DNA of 64,000 nt from Clitopilus passeckerianus (Eukaryota > Basidiomycota > Agaricomycetes > Agaricales > Entolomataceae): contig CALYLX010000142.1 of assembly GCA_944990035.1 (NCBI GenBank), positions 62,001 to 126,000 of the forward strand, written 5' to 3'. Below the pieces are notes generated by a model. It was given only the letters and a program-made list of their open reading frames with translations. It made no database searches and had not been told where the DNA came from. Shown here in pieces: positions 1 through 12,808 of the stretch (position 1 is its first letter; the number at the start of each line of letters is the position of its first letter). A program made the translations under genes and the position numbers.

Positions 1-1799
1 AAGGTGGTGACGTCATAGTCGTTGCACCGATGATGAAGAGTTTCAAAAAGCTCAGAGGGAATGTTTGCCACTGCTTGCCGAAAACATTTCTTCTCCAGAC
101 CACGTGATCGAAACGCGTCGCGTCCACAACCGAAACGTACCAGGGTTGTCAGTGGGTTGACACTTTGGGGCAGTCTAGTGCCTCAGTGCCCATACCGAAT
201 GTCAACCGTCTTGACAACCAAATAGACGCAGACCACAGACTATACCAACAGTCAACCAGTACGTTGGCCTGAGTCGGTCCAGTGTCCCCTCCGTCCTCCG
301 CTACCTGTCCGCAGGTACCAATCTCAGTGCCTTGCCAGGAGTATATTTCTTCTGCAAGCTATAAAAATCAGTACTCCAACTACCAGAACCATAAACTCAA
401 GTTCCCCCCCAATCCCACCTCACCAACCCCAGACGATTTGAATTTAAATTTTCGTTCAAGTGAGTTCCATACAAATCTCTTCAACATAGCCATCGAATAC
501 CAACTTGACAAATTATCCCTATCCAAAAAAAAAGCCCATATCCTCGGAAGCCACAGCCAAGATCGCCGGCTCAGAAGAAGGCTACCCTCTTCTCAACAGC
601 CACGGCCAGAGCCAAAGCGACCTATTCCAGTACCACATCCCACCCACCCAGTCGATAACGTCGCATTCGGAAATGGGAAACAAGTCCACAACCAGACGGA
701 CTGGCTCACAGCTGAAGCCGGTGCCCGCGCAGGCAGCTACGTCGGACTCGACGCCTCCCACTCATTTGGTCGCAGCGGAGGACGAGCATTCGAGGGTGAA
801 GTTGGGTCTTTGGTCTATCTACTGGCGCTGGGGTTCAGAATGGGAGCGCAAAGCCGAAGCTTGCGGGCTGTGGGATTAGTGTGGGGGAGGGAGATTGGGG
901 TTACGATTTTTGATAGTGAATTCACGTTCAAGTTCTGGGGATCGGGTAGTTCGGGTTTATAGGCTTTCGCGATTCAATTTCATCTATGGGGGTTTCGGGT
1001 ATGGAAGTTCTAATCAGAGTATGGCCGAACTCTTAAGAACCAAGTGCTAACGCTCTTTTTTGACTTCGATCAGGTAGAGGTAGAGTCCTTCGTAACCTCA
1101 ATTAGGGACATAAACCTGAACGATGGGGACGCTAATCGTAATAAGAGACCTATAGGATTGGTGTAATTATAGACGTCAGGGGTATTGGTACCCAGCGTTC
1201 AATACTGACAAGACTTGATAGGTGCTCAGGCAGCAAGTGGTCTTGGGTGTGAATACAGATTAAGTATGGCAAGGTGCCCGGGACCTTGTCGTTCTGGAGA
1301 GAGAAATCCTCCTCTCGACATCCGCAGACCTAGGTGCGGCGTTTGCATTTACGAGTCTATGTGAGTAGGTACGTTGCACAGCGACCTGCGCCTCCCGGAC
1401 TTCATGCTTGACGAGGAGGGGGAGAGACTTCGGCTTCTGTTGATTGATTTTGATTGGGGTGGGGAGGAAGCGTAGGCGGAGTTCCCGGATGGGAGTTTGA
1501 GGTCGATTTTAAGGAAGGGAAGGCATGAGAGGTTTATCATGTAGGGAGTTGGAGAGGACGAGGGAGGAGGTGAGGGCGTATCTGGTGTAAAGTAAATTGG
1601 ATATACTTCTATAGGCAAAAGCTGATGCGTTAGTGGGAAAGGGACAAAGGCATGGGCGACACTGCTAAAATACGAAACAAACGTAGATAATACATAAAGA
1701 GAATTGAAATCAATTAAATGCTTTACAAGAATACAGCAAATCCAGGGTATAGCTAACCGTACCGTCCTCAGTGACAGTGATGTATCCATATCGGAGACC
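1..1799. other. Left flank of P450 duplication, no supported gene
   Basis: No convincing gene is seen. Two overlapping plus-strand open frames (282-962 and 505-879) are Ser/Pro/Thr-rich, share the same DNA in different frames and show no recognisable domain. A minus-strand frame at 1349-1789 directly follows the P450 stop codon and looks like 3' sequence. Bases 101-109 carry CACGTGATC, part of a junction sequence seen again at 6170 and 12059. Bases about 1281-1340 resemble 5146-5215 and 10619-10690. Confidence 0.5.
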
Positions 1800-4031
1800 T
1801 CAGTCGTACGTTTGCCAGGCAGTAGCTTTAATCAATGCCTCCACTTCCTTGGATCGGATCTTGAACATACATGAGTAGGGTTCAGGCGTGCTATTGGCCC
1901 GTCAACGTCAGTATATGTTCCGATAACGATAGCGTTTAGATGTAATCCTCACTTGATCAAGCCAGTGCGATACTTATGTGTCAGAGGAATCTCTTTCCCA
2001 TTCTCGTCAACCGTCTTGGAAATGTCGAAAGTAGCAATCAAGGATGCGAGGGTGATCCAGACTGCATTGAGGGCGAAGTACCGTCCAGAACATATTCTAT
2101 AAGCCAGGCATCCAATCTCTTCAACACGTATTCGGGGTAAGATAGAGCCAAAGAGAACGGCTCACCGCCTTCCAAAACCAAAAGCAGCATGGTCCGGATC
2201 TTTCACCGTGGTGTCTAATTCACCGTCCTTGTTAATAAATCGGTCGGGTTTGAAATCCCATGGGTCGGGGTAGTGTTTTGGATCGTGTAACATCGCCCTT
2301 TTGGCATAAACTCGTTGAGTATGCCTATGATATATATACTGGGATACAGAAAAATGTACCATGCATTTGGAATGAGGAGAGCTCCCTTGGGAATTCGGTA
2401 GCCGTTGAACTCGTCTTCCTCACTGGCCATGTGGGGAATTGCTGAAAGTAACCCGTTTCGAGTCAGATGTTATGCTCTTGGGGGTAGACCCAATTATAGA
2501 CCCACCGATCGGCGCAACCGTCTGCCACCGTAGCCCCTCCTTTACAATTGCAGTTATATACGGGAGGCTGCTGTAATCCTCGAACGTCGGGAGGCGGTCC
2601 GTTCCCACAACTTGATCAATTTGGTGCCGAGCCTTGGCTAGAATGTCGGGGTGTTCTAGGAGGCCAAGGAGAATTGAGGAAACGACGGAAACGGTCTAGA
2701 GGGAGTGATGTTAGAAGTGCGGGAGAGTCTAAGGTCTGTACAAAGAAACCGACTGTATCCACTCCGGCTGTATACATTGTTCCTGTAGCAGCTTGGACGT
2801 CATCCTCGTATGTTTGGGCATCGCCGTTGGGATCCTTCTGCTGGAACGCATGGGACATGAAAGAATACGGTTCGTCGCCAGCCTTTATGGGGGAGGTGTT
2901 GGGGAGAGAATTTCGCCCCAGAGTCAGAAATACGGGCTTGGCGAATCGCAGAAGCTTGGGGCGTACCTGCACCTTGACTTTCGCGGCTTCAAAAGGTAAC
3001 GATACCATGAGTTTAGCAAGCTTCCTCCATTCCTTCGCCTTTTTCTGGAAATCAGCGCCCGGGACCCACTCTGGAACATACTTCAGCGCGGGTATGGCAT
3101 CCACCAAGAACGCTCCAGGCACGGCGGCTTCAGCTATCGATTCAATTGCCTTATCCGCTGCTTCGATAAATGGATCGTTCTTTTCAAGAACATCAAGGCC
3201 GTAGGTCGCTTTCATGATTGTTTCGCCCGCCATTCTGGTCAAGATACTAGTATCAGGATAGGCTGGTCGTGTACAAGCCTAACGAAGACTTACTGTTTTA
3301 GCTCGTGAAGAATATCTGTCGGCCCGGAGCCATTCAGAATTCTGCGAAGTAGACCATGAGTAGCCTTGAGTTTGTAGGGGTAAAACTTGGTTGCTGCTTC
3401 CGGATGGAAAGACTGATGTATCAAGCGCCTGCGTCGGCGCCTTTGTACGCAGCATCATGAGAAACCTTTCCGGGTAGATTATTAGACGTATCATTACCAG
3501 AGATTCCCTATCAGGAGTTTTCAGTCTAATCGTCCCGTCGACGCCACGAGGCAAATCTCACCGTAGGGTAGGAAGCCGAGTAGGAAATCCCAACCGATGA
3601 GGTCCATTATCATCGTCAAATGCACTCTTAGAGCCATGTGAGGAATCGAAATGATAGGAAACACCGAACCTTACCGGTCTGAATAGCGCGAAGACCTCTT
3701 CTCCAGCAGTTCATATGCAACGTCCACAGTGTCAAGAATAACCAGTGACGTCCCCGCTGCGTCGACGTGAAGGATATCTGTCCCTGTGATAGCGACTTGA
3801 GCGACCTTACGATGCGGATATTAGCTGGAAACACTCACCAAGCTTCTGGCACCATTCGTGATAAACAACCCAAGCTTCATCCTTCGGAATCTGTAGTAAG
3901 TTTCCTATAAGTGGGAGTCTATCAGGTCCTGGTGGTAAAGGCAGTTTGGTGCGACGTCTGATAAGCCATTGAGTGATGATTGCGGCGACACAAAGGCCTG
4001 CAATGCTGGCGTCGAGGAGCCTAATACTCAT
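1800..4031 (-). CDS. Cytochrome P450 monooxygenase, copy 1
   Basis: Microsomal haem monooxygenase of unknown substrate. The N-terminus has one membrane anchor followed by a proline hinge (LPLPPGPDRLPLIGN). A C-helix W-x-x-x-R motif appears only after splicing in a 10-nt microexon (3498-3507). The I-helix reads AGVDT-T across an intron. The K-helix ExxR is EGLR, a PERF-like KPDRF follows, and the haem loop is FGFGRR-ICSG with its cysteine codon at 2090-2092. The last exon joins in frame and stops at 1800. The start at 4031 puts the membrane anchor at the N-terminus; an in-frame ATG at 4106 is an alternative. All exons join in frame with GT-AG introns, so the gene looks functional. It is nearly the same as the P450 at 6749-8943 and may modify the product of the polyketide or terpene synthase nearby (inference). 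I do not assign a CYP family. Confidence 0.93.
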
Positions 4032-4469
4032 GTCGAGCAGTACCAAGGGGTTGTGACAGTTGAAAGCAAGCGGCTCCTCAGTCGCTTGCGTTCTGATACA
4101 GAACAATTATTGTGGGAGCCATTTTTGATCATGTCGATGGTATGTAAAACACATCAGGATTGGACAGCCATGAGACCAAACCGAATTGTAGACGCCTAGT
4201 GATTAATTAACCCGGTGTTTGTCCAGTGCATCCACGCTTCGGTTAGAGACACCAGCCTGTAGGGGTACCTCAGAGGAGAATGCACCTCGCAGGCAAACCG
4301 ATGATGGGAGTGAAACGAAGGTAGTATGGTCCATTCCTATTAAATTGTAACATGGTTTACGTTGGAAATGCATGTATCATTGAATTTTAACACGCCGAAC
4401 GGTAATGGCAGAAAGGGGTGTATGAGAGATTCTGGTGTATATGAATATGAATGCGCCTGACGGTTGGAA

Positions 4470-6012
4470 ACGTTGTATCGGAGGAGGTAATACGGGGTTT
4501 AAGTCCAAGACGTTCAGTCACGGCATTGGCACCAGCTCGCCAGTCTCTTAGGACCTCACCATCCAAACCAGAGCATAAGCCCGAGGATATTCCACGAACA
4601 ACCTCCCTCCCTCACAACTTCATCCAGTCCCACTATTTCCTCCCCGACTTCGCCTCTCACCATCAGCATAAATGTCTCCATGACCCCTACAAGCGCAGAT
4701 GGGAGGCGAACGACAGGAAAAGGATAAGGGATGCGTCAGGGCATGGCAGGATACCGAAAACAAGTGTGAGAACGACGGTGGAAGGATGTAGGGCGTCAGA
4801 AACGCTGGGAGTGATAGAAGGCTACCGATGTCGAAATCCGGGAAGCTAGCGCTGTGAGGGGATGATTCTCGATGCAAATCTAAGTTCGGCATCCCAACGA
4901 TAGATGCCCGAAAACGAGGCTTTTGAAGTTCCTAAACTTCCCGAGGCCGACGAGCAGGAACATCAGTTTGTATCCTGCTGATACGGCACGGGGAAAGCTT
5001 GGGGTTTCACCTCCCAGTTGTCCCTTTCGCGTCGTCAGCGGCGGCGTTCTCTGAAAGGTATGAACGTAGCACTGAATATGGAGCGGATGGGAGGGGGTAG
5101 AACATAGGCCATACCCGGAGAATGCACTTGTTGCTGCTGAGGGTGGTCGTGATCCTCGTCGTTGTCTTTCTGGGCAAGATCCTCCCGGTATCCGCAGATC
5201 TAGGGCGAGGGGCAGCTGGACCCCAGGAGGTCGAGATCAACGGTAAAATGTAGGGTGGGGTGAAGGTAGGTGTAGGGTCGAGACACGGTAGACGTCGACG
5301 CCCATTGACACACAATGATGTTGAGGTTCTTCCTGGGAGGGGGGGAGAGGGATACCTGGTGGTTGTTCCAATGGCGCATAATGGGTTGGCTGTAGGGCAC
5401 AGCAGGTCCTCCCGTCGACGTTCCATGTCGAATTTGTCGTGGCCTGAGGCCGAGTTGGTCAGGGCATGGGCATGCCTGAGCAGTCGACAGGTGGAGGAGA
5501 AAGCTCGAACCAAAGTCAACGTCGAAGGACTTGATAAGGGTGTGGGTGTATGGAAGGATATCGACCCTCATCGGATATGCCCAGGTCAATTCGAACGGTG
5601 GTCGGAGGGTCAGAGGCCTCAAGGAGCGGGCGGGGCTCAGGCTCAACTTGTAGGGGACGAGGCGGTGCTAAAGGCTTGACGACGACTTGATAAAGCGAGG
5701 GCAGCGTAGAACAAAGTCTTCAGAGCAATGCATATGAATGGCCAATAAAGCTGAGGGCCAGATCCGGTGCAGCTCTATCTGCGCAAGGGGTGCATGAAAG
5801 CGAACATCTGCGAGGTTGACAACCTAGGAAATTAGCCAAGCTCGAATTCCACCTTTGACGTGAACAGCAGAGGCCAGGATGATGACAAGATTTAACAAGC
5901 CGTGGGTTTGGTGGCCCTCGTTGCTGGGCCGATAGACTCGGGAGAACTTGAGGCCTTGAAGCGTCTGCTTATGGAGCTTGATGGTGGCTGTATGAAGAGT
6001 TCCATGTGGCAA
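4470..6012 (-). pseudogene. Eroded unidentified gene upstream of P450 copy 1
   Basis: Not recognised. Several minus-strand peptide stretches are shared with the matching region 9253-11960: AGANAVTERLGL near 4500-4560, LGISDEG near 5570, HVKGGI near 5850 and a run ending in SSS near 5690. They fall in different frames here and are separated by stops, so this copy reads as a decayed multi-exon gene. Some segments are hydrophobic, which would suit a membrane protein. Conservation of peptides rather than bases between the two copies is the only evidence that it was coding. It could instead be a non-coding repeat with chance open frames. Confidence 0.3.
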
Positions 6013-6748
6013 AGAGTAGACGCTTTTCAGCGATGTTCAACTTGTACGGTGGCTAGCATTACCGTTCCAAAAATGCAGAACTAGGCAATGGAACGAGCCT
6101 GAGGGCGAAAGGAAGATGTTTGTCGCGGTTTGGAAGGCCACAGAAACTGAGAAAATGGCTTCCTCAAACCACGTGATCAAACGCGTCGCGTCCACAGCCC
6201 TTTTTGCCTCAAACTCTTAAACTCTTTATACGTACACGGTTCACCAACTAGCTATCTCATGCATTTAATCTCTTAGCTAATGATCTGTCACCCTATACTC
6301 TGGAGTCTACGGATACCAACATTGATAGAGAGATAGCACAGTTCTGGAATCGTTAAATCTACATCGGAGTATAGGTCCTCAAAAGTCGAGATCAAGCTGC
6401 TTCGACTTTGTTGGGCATGTAATATTCACCGATTCATGCTAGACCATGACGATGTCAGGTGAAAATATAACGACTAGGTAGTTGGACCAGTAACAAGGGT
6501 CGATTGGTTGCTCGTCCGTAGGAAGAATAAGCGACAGTGGTGGTTCTAAAACTGTACTAGAGTAATGGAGCATACATTCGACCTTCGTAATATTTCAGTT
6601 GTCGTAATCCCTCATAACTTTAAAATGTCTGATCATCAAAGAACTTGAATGAAAATCAATCCGCAATAGAATACTTCAGTGACGATGCGATGAACTTCGG
6701 GTATAGCCATCCACAATCCCAGCAATGGTGTAGTCCACGCCGCCAACC
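6013..6748. other. Spacer at the duplication junction, no gene seen
   Basis: This 0.7 kb stretch contains the middle junction (CACGTGATC at 6170-6178) and AT-richer sequence leading to the 3' end of the second P450. No open frame or RNA gene could be supported. Confidence 0.5.
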
Positions 6749-8943
6749 TTAGTCGTAAGTTTGCGAGGCAGTAGCTTTGACCAAGGCTTCCGCTTCCTTA
6801 GATCGGATCCTAAATATACACGAGTAGGGTTCAGGCATGCTATAGAGTTCGTCAACATCAGTACAAATTCTGTTAACAATATAGATCCAGATGCAATACT
6901 TACTTAACCAACCCAGTGCGATACCTATGTGTCAGAGGAATCTCTTTCCCGTTCTCATCGACGGTCTTGGAAATGTCATAAGCAGCAATAATAGATGCGA
7001 GGGCAATCCAGACTGCATTGAGCGCGAAGTACCGCCCAGCACAAATTCTACGAGGGCATCGGATCTATATCAAAATGTATTCGGTAAAGGAAAGTCGAAC
7101 TGCGTACCGTCTTCCGAAGCCGAAAGCAGCATGGTCCGGATCTTTAACCGTGGTGTCTAATTCACCCTCCTTGTTGATGAATCGGTCGGGTTTGAAATCC
7201 CATGGGTCGGGGTAGTGCTTTGGATCGTGCAACATCGCCCTGTCATATAAACCATTATGCCTATGATAGGTAATGCAATACAGAAGAACGTACCAGGCAT
7301 TCGGAATGAGGATTGCTCCCTTGGGTATACGGTAGCCGTTGAATTCGTCTTCCTCACTGGCCATGTGGGGAATCGCTGAAAACACCTTTCGTCAGAAGTA
7401 GGCTGGGGTAGAGCCAATTATAGACTGACCAATAGGGACGGTTGTCTGCCACCGTAATCCCTCTTTTACGATTGCAGTTATATAGGGGAGATTGTGGTAA
7501 TCCTCGAACGTTGGGAGGCGATCTGTTCCAATGACTTCGTCAATTTGCCGCTGTGCCTTGGCTAGCACGTCAGGGTGTTCTAGGAGACCCAGGAGAGTTG
7601 AGGAAACGATTGAGACAGTCTGGAGGGAGTGATGTTTAAATTAGGAACTGGGACATTTAAGATACGCAAGAAACCGACTGTATCCATTCCAGCTGTATAA
7701 ATTGTTCCCGTAGCAGCTTGGACATCGTCCTCATGTGTTTTCACATCACCGTGGGGATCCTTCTGCTGGAATGCATGGGACATGAAAGAATAAGGTTCGT
7801 CGCCGGCCTGTATGAAGACGGAGAATTTCGTCTCAGAGTCAGAATATTGGGTTTGATCGCTAAGCCTGGGCGTACCTGCGCCTTGGCTTTCGCAGCCTCG
7901 AAAGGTAATGATATCATGGATTCGGCAACCTTCCTCCATTCCTTCGCTTTCTTCTGAAAGCCAGCGCCCGGGACCCACTCTGGAACATACTTCAGCGCGG
8001 GTATGGCATCCACCAAGAACGTTCCAGGAACAGCGGCTTCAGCTATCGATTCAATTGCCTTATCCGCTGCTTCGATAAATGGATCGTTCTTTTCAAGAAC
8101 GTCAAGTCCGTAGGTCGCTTTCATGATTGTTTCACCGGACATCCTAGCCAAGATATCAGGATGGAACCGGTCGCGTGCGATTGTTGGGAATGCTTACTGT
8201 TTCAACGCTTGGAGAGCATCTGTCGGCCCGGAGCTATTCAGAATTCTGCGGAGTAGACCGTGAGTAGCCTTGAGTTTGTAGGGGTAAAACTTGGTTGCTG
8301 CTTCTGGATGGAAAGTCTGATGCATCAGGCGCCTGCGTCGGCGCCTTGGTATGCAGCAAGATGAGAAACCTTGCCAGATGGAATATGAGGTATATCATTA
8401 CCAGAGATTCCCTATCAGGAGGTTTCAGCGTAACCATTCAATCAACGCCCCGAGGCAAGTCTCACCGTAGGGTGTAAAGCCGAGGAGGAAATCCCAACCG
8501 ATCAGGTCCATTATCATTGTCAAGTGCACTCTTAGAACTACGTTAGGAATCGAAATGATAGGAAATACCGACCCTTACCGGTCTGAATAGCGCGAAGACC
8601 TCTTCTCCAGCAGTTCGTATGCAACGTCCGCGGTCTCAAGAATGATCAGTGACGTCCCTGCTGCGTCGACGTGAAGGATATCCGTTCCTGTGATAGCAGG
8701 GCTTGAGAGACCTTGCGAGTTAGATATTAGCTAGAAACACTCACCAATCTTCTTGCACCATTCGTGATAAACAACCCAAGCATCACTTTTCGGCATCTGC
8801 AGTAAGTTTCCTACAAGTGGGAGCCTATCAGGCCCTGGTGGTAAAGGCAGTTTGGAGCGGCGTCTGATAAGCCATTGGGTGATGATTGCGGCGGCACAGA
8901 TGCCTGCAATGCTGGCGTCGAGGAGTCTAATATTCATACTCAT
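6749..8943 (-). CDS. Cytochrome P450 monooxygenase, copy 2
   Basis: Paralogue of the P450 at 1800-4031 with the same exon plan. It has a membrane anchor after MSMNIRLLD, the hinge LPLPPGPDRLPLVGN, a W-x-x-x-R C-helix built with a 10-nt microexon (8402-8411), an I-helix AGMDT-T split by an intron, the K-helix EGLR, KPDRF and the haem signature FGFGRR before the last exons. The final exon ends ATASQTYD before the stop at 6749, against ATAWQTYD in copy 1. Every junction examined keeps the frame. The two proteins differ by scattered substitutions, including near the I-helix (V/M), so substrate preference could have diverged. The start at 8943 was chosen because the anchor follows directly; 9018 is an in-frame alternative. 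Confidence 0.93.
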
Positions 8944-9252
8944 GTTAGGCAGTGGCAAGAGGTTATGACGGCTGAAAGCAAGCTGCTCCTCGGTGGCTTG
9001 CGTTCTGATACAGAACAATTATTGTGGGAGCCATTTTGATCATGTCGATGATACAGCACATGAGCATTGACCGCCGTGAGACCAAACCGAACTGTAAGAA
9101 GCCTAGTGACGTCTGTTCTTCGTCGGCGGACAAATTGATCAATTAACCCGAGGTTTGTCCAGCATCAGGTTTGTCCAGCATCCCCGTGTAGAGGTACCTC
9201 AGAAGAGAATGCACCTCATAGGCAATCCGATGACAGGAGTGAAACGAAGCTA

Positions 9253-11960
9253 CTATGGTTCATTCCTATGTAACATGGCTAATGTCAAAAATTCAGGTAT
9301 CATTGAATTTAAACATGGGGAAATGTAATGGTAGAAAAGAGCGTATAAGAAATTCTGATGCGCATGAACATGGACGCTCGTGGCAGGGGGGTCGGATAAA
9401 AAGGCAATACGGGGTTGAAGTCCAAGACGTTCGGTAACGGCGTTGGCACCAGCTCGACAGTCTCTTAAGACCTCCCCAGCCTCCCCATAGCCTAAGCGCG
9501 AGAATATTCCACGGAAAACCTCCCTCACAACTTCATTCAGACCCCCTTGGCTTCGCCTCCCACCCATGAGCATAAATGTCTCCTTGACTCCGCGTACAAG
9601 GGCAGGTGGGATGCGAACGACACGAAAACGATGAATGATACGTCGGGGCACAGCTGGATACCGAAAACAAGTGTGAGAACGACGGTAGAAGGATGCAGGG
9701 CGTCGGGAATGCTGGGAGTGGGTAGGAGGCTACCGATGTCAAAATCCGGGAAGCTTGGTACTGTGATGGGATGGTTGTCGATGCAGATCTAAGTTCGGCA
9801 TCCCAAAGACAGATGCCCGACAACGAAGTTCCTGAAGCTCCCAAAGGTCCTGATGTCGAGGAGCAGGAAATTTTCGTATCCTGTTGTTCCGTCACTGGGG
9901 AGGAAGGGCGTGATATCATGGGATGCCTGATCAACAGTCCATGGGTTTGTAGACGCTAGTGGATAACCACGGAGGTGACGTAAGCTTGAATCTCCTCGCC
10001 AAAGTTGGTCGCTAATAGGCGACGCGGGAATCGGCCTGGATTCGGGTGGTGAGGGGCCTTTGTTGAAGGTTCACCGGGACTAGGGAGTTCCAGAGAGGAA
10101 TACCGGAGGACACGCCGGTATAGACTTGAGGACCAGTTTCCGTAGTCCATTGCCTCCCAATGGCCCTCCCCCTGACGCTAAGAAGGATCTCGTCCTCTGA
10201 ACAACACCCCCATCTTCTCCGAATACATCCATCACTCGCCTCCCTACGACCTACCCAGCCATCTCCCACAGTCTGAATACACCTGTGGCCGCTCGGACGA
10301 GGTCTTGCATATGACGAAGCACGATTTACGATTTCCAAATTTCGTGTCATGGTGATGGTGATTGACAGCACAGCCACACTCTGGAATGGAGGACGAGATT
10401 GTCGCAAGGTGAACTGGGAGAATGTATGCATTCTCATTGGTAAGTGCGTAACCACAGGGAGGAGCCTGTGCTCGAACACCCCAACCATCCGCCCTATTGT
10501 GGTTGAGTCGTTGTCGCCGTCGGTGGTGGTGGTCTCCCATGAACGGTACTCGGCAGATATGCATGGGAGGGGGTACAATATAGGTCACGGTTGGTGAGTG
10601 CGCTCGAATTCCTTGCCGAAGGTGGCCGGAACCCTCGTCGTTCTAGAGCGAAATCCTCTCGATATTCATAGACCTGGGTGCGACACGCTTGAAGCTTGAG
10701 GTCCAGATTTCTTCATCGACGGCGTCCTACCCAGCCCAACCAGAGCCAGCTAATCCTCACCAGCACCTCAGCAAACTTTCCCTCCCCTCCTCCCCTCCTC
10801 CCCATTCCTCCACTCCCGTCGCTTGTTTCTCCAACTCCACATCTCCACTCTCCCAACCACGTGTAGTGTCGTTTCGTGTCAAGTCCAGCCATTCTGCTCC
10901 GAGATATGGGCACGAAGGAGAACCACCACCAAGCGATCTTTCTCGCCCTCCAACAGGTGGTTCTTGAAGGAGGTCGCGTATTGGCCTAGTTTAGATTCGC
11001 GTAGCGGAATTGCAGGTGATGCAAGCGAAGAGACTCCAAGAATCGCAAGCAGGAGCTGGAGGGGGACAATATGCTTCGGAACAGCGAGCTCTGGCCGGTT
11101 TGGGCGGGTAACGTCTTGAGGATATGAAGCAATGGCAGCGAATCCACGTGTTCAATGGTTGAGACCTGAGGCCGGGTTGGCTATGGCATTCCTGAGCAAA
11201 TAATAGGTCGAGGAAAAAAGCTCGAGCCAATGTCGACGCCTTGATCATCATGAGGGTGTGGAGGGGATAGCCCTCGTCAGATATTCCCAGCTCGATACTA
11301 CGGACACAGTCATCGGGGAGCCAGAGGGCTCAAGGAGAGAGCGAAGCTCAAGCTCAACTTGTAGGGGTCAAAGCTGACGGGGTATGGCCATGGTTGAAGG
11401 TGGGTTTGGCTAGGTATGGTATGGTAGTGGGGTGCCGGACCAAAAAAACTGTAGTAGGCCACGATCTCATGGCGATACGGGTAACCCCCCAACCCTAAGG
11501 CGACGACCTTCCTTCTGTGCACTCTGCCCGCTGCTCGCATTCCCCTTCAACCAGCTTGCGTGCAAGCGACAGAACGAGAGGTGTTGATGCCAATGACCGT
11601 AACCATCGGGATGACAGCTAAAGCTGAAGCGCTGACACTTGGGGGTGCGAGACGACACCGAATACCAATGGCAAGGGCAAGGGCAAGGGCAAGAGCTCGA
11701 ATTCAATGGCCCATTTCAACGTGCAGGAAGCTTGACGATGAGATGAAGTGAGGGCATGGACAGTGTATAATGAAATCTTCGGAATGAAGGATATATCGAT
11801 AATCGATAAGCTGAGGAGCAAGACGCTTCAGTCTGTGCGACAGACTACGAGGGAAGGCATGTTGGGAGAGGAAGTTCTGCAATGCTTCGATGGTGAGCAG
11901 CCAAGACAACACGAGCCAGGCTAGAATTCCGTCTTTGACGTGAATAGCAGAAAACAAGAG
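9253..11960 (-). pseudogene. Unidentified gene or remnant upstream of P450 copy 2
   Basis: Not recognised. The longest conserved part is an open frame at 9253-9651 containing RVVRIPPALVRG, GLNEVVREVF and AGANAVTERLGLQPRI, matching broken sequence near 4470-4790. Further upstream, LGISDEGYP (about 11260) and SAIHVKDGI (about 11930) match the 5.5-5.9 kb region. Frames change between these blocks. The block spacing is about 0.8 kb longer than in the first copy, with extra low-complexity sequence at 10.0-10.6 kb. I read it as the second copy of a decayed multi-exon gene. A functional gene with many small exons cannot be excluded. Confidence 0.3.
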
Positions 11961-12067
11961 ATGTCGTTTTGGCGATGTGTGTCCGATTATTGAGTCTCAT
12001 TGGAAGACACATAGGATAGACGAGTTCGGTGTTTGCCGGAAAGATGGCCTCCTCAAACCACGTGATC

Positions 12068-12808
12068 AAACGTGAGTTGGGTAATGATGATTACCCAAGG
12101 TCAAAGCAGAGATCACCACGTGTCGTGCCTCACCTACATTGTTCACAATGCTTTGACCTCCTAGGCCACTGGTGGCCTCCTTCTGCTTCGCCCTCTCGAC
12201 ACGTATAAAGTCCTCATGACTTCTTCTGTAGACATCATTCGAACTTTCTCTTCTCGCACTCACGGTATCGACCGTCTATAGATTTCTCTCCCACCCGCCT
12301 CCTTAAACACAGGTCTTTTTCCTTTAGTCAGTATCTACTCAATGTCTCTCGTAGTTAGCTTGAGTCTGTGCCAGGGACTGCTCCAGTAGTCTCCTTTCGC
12401 AGTCTCGAGAACTGCCTCCAGAGCTCGAGCTTTGACGTCGCGTCCATAACACATTTCGGCGTGTACGGATCTGTTTCCTGGTGGCGTCATGGTCTATGAA
12501 CACAACATACCCGGCCGAAAAGATATAAAGACCCCTCATACAGAAGAGATATCCTTCGACCATAAAATCATATAAGTATTTCAAATCTCGTACATATATC
12601 ACACATATCATATTTTCCAAATTTTCAAGATCTTCAAATAAGCAACAAGCCGATCCCAGTCCCACTAGCACGTCAATCCCAACCCTAAATCAACGTCTTC
12701 CGGGCTCGATACTGGAAAAAAAAAACCAATACCGTATCAGCTTCAAGCCTTCCAAACTGCAACAAAGACGGAACCATAAATAAGAATGAACGAAACAAAC
12801 CTCAGGGC
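12068..12808. other. Spacer with no supported gene
   Basis: Right-hand border of the P450 duplication followed by the 3' side of the small secreted-peptide gene. A 110-codon minus frame (12339-12671) has no recognisable domain and a composition unlike the neighbouring genes. An A-rich tract lies near 12718. Confidence 0.45.

Larger units (their letters stand above)
101..12067. repeat. Tandem segmental duplication of a ~5-6 kb P450-bearing unit
   Basis: The same order of sequence occurs twice: a junction with CACGTGATC and a following CGCGTCGCG-type motif, a P450, then the remains of an unidentified gene. Junction copies lie at about 101, 6170 and 12059. Corresponding points are offset by about 4.9 kb across the P450s (stop codons 1800 and 6749) and by about 5.7-6.1 kb in the spacers. 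The spacers therefore gained or lost sequence after duplication, while the P450 exons stayed similar. The third junction, at the right end, marks the far border of the second unit. Confidence 0.75.

Noticed and set aside
282..962. 226-codon plus-strand open frame
   Set aside because: It overlaps another open frame (505-879) in a different register, has low-complexity Ser/Pro/Arg content and no domain, and is not repeated beside the second P450.
5260..5679. 139-codon plus-strand frame in the P450 spacer
   Set aside because: The matching region of the other unit keeps minus-strand peptides (LGISDEG) instead, so this plus frame is probably a shadow.
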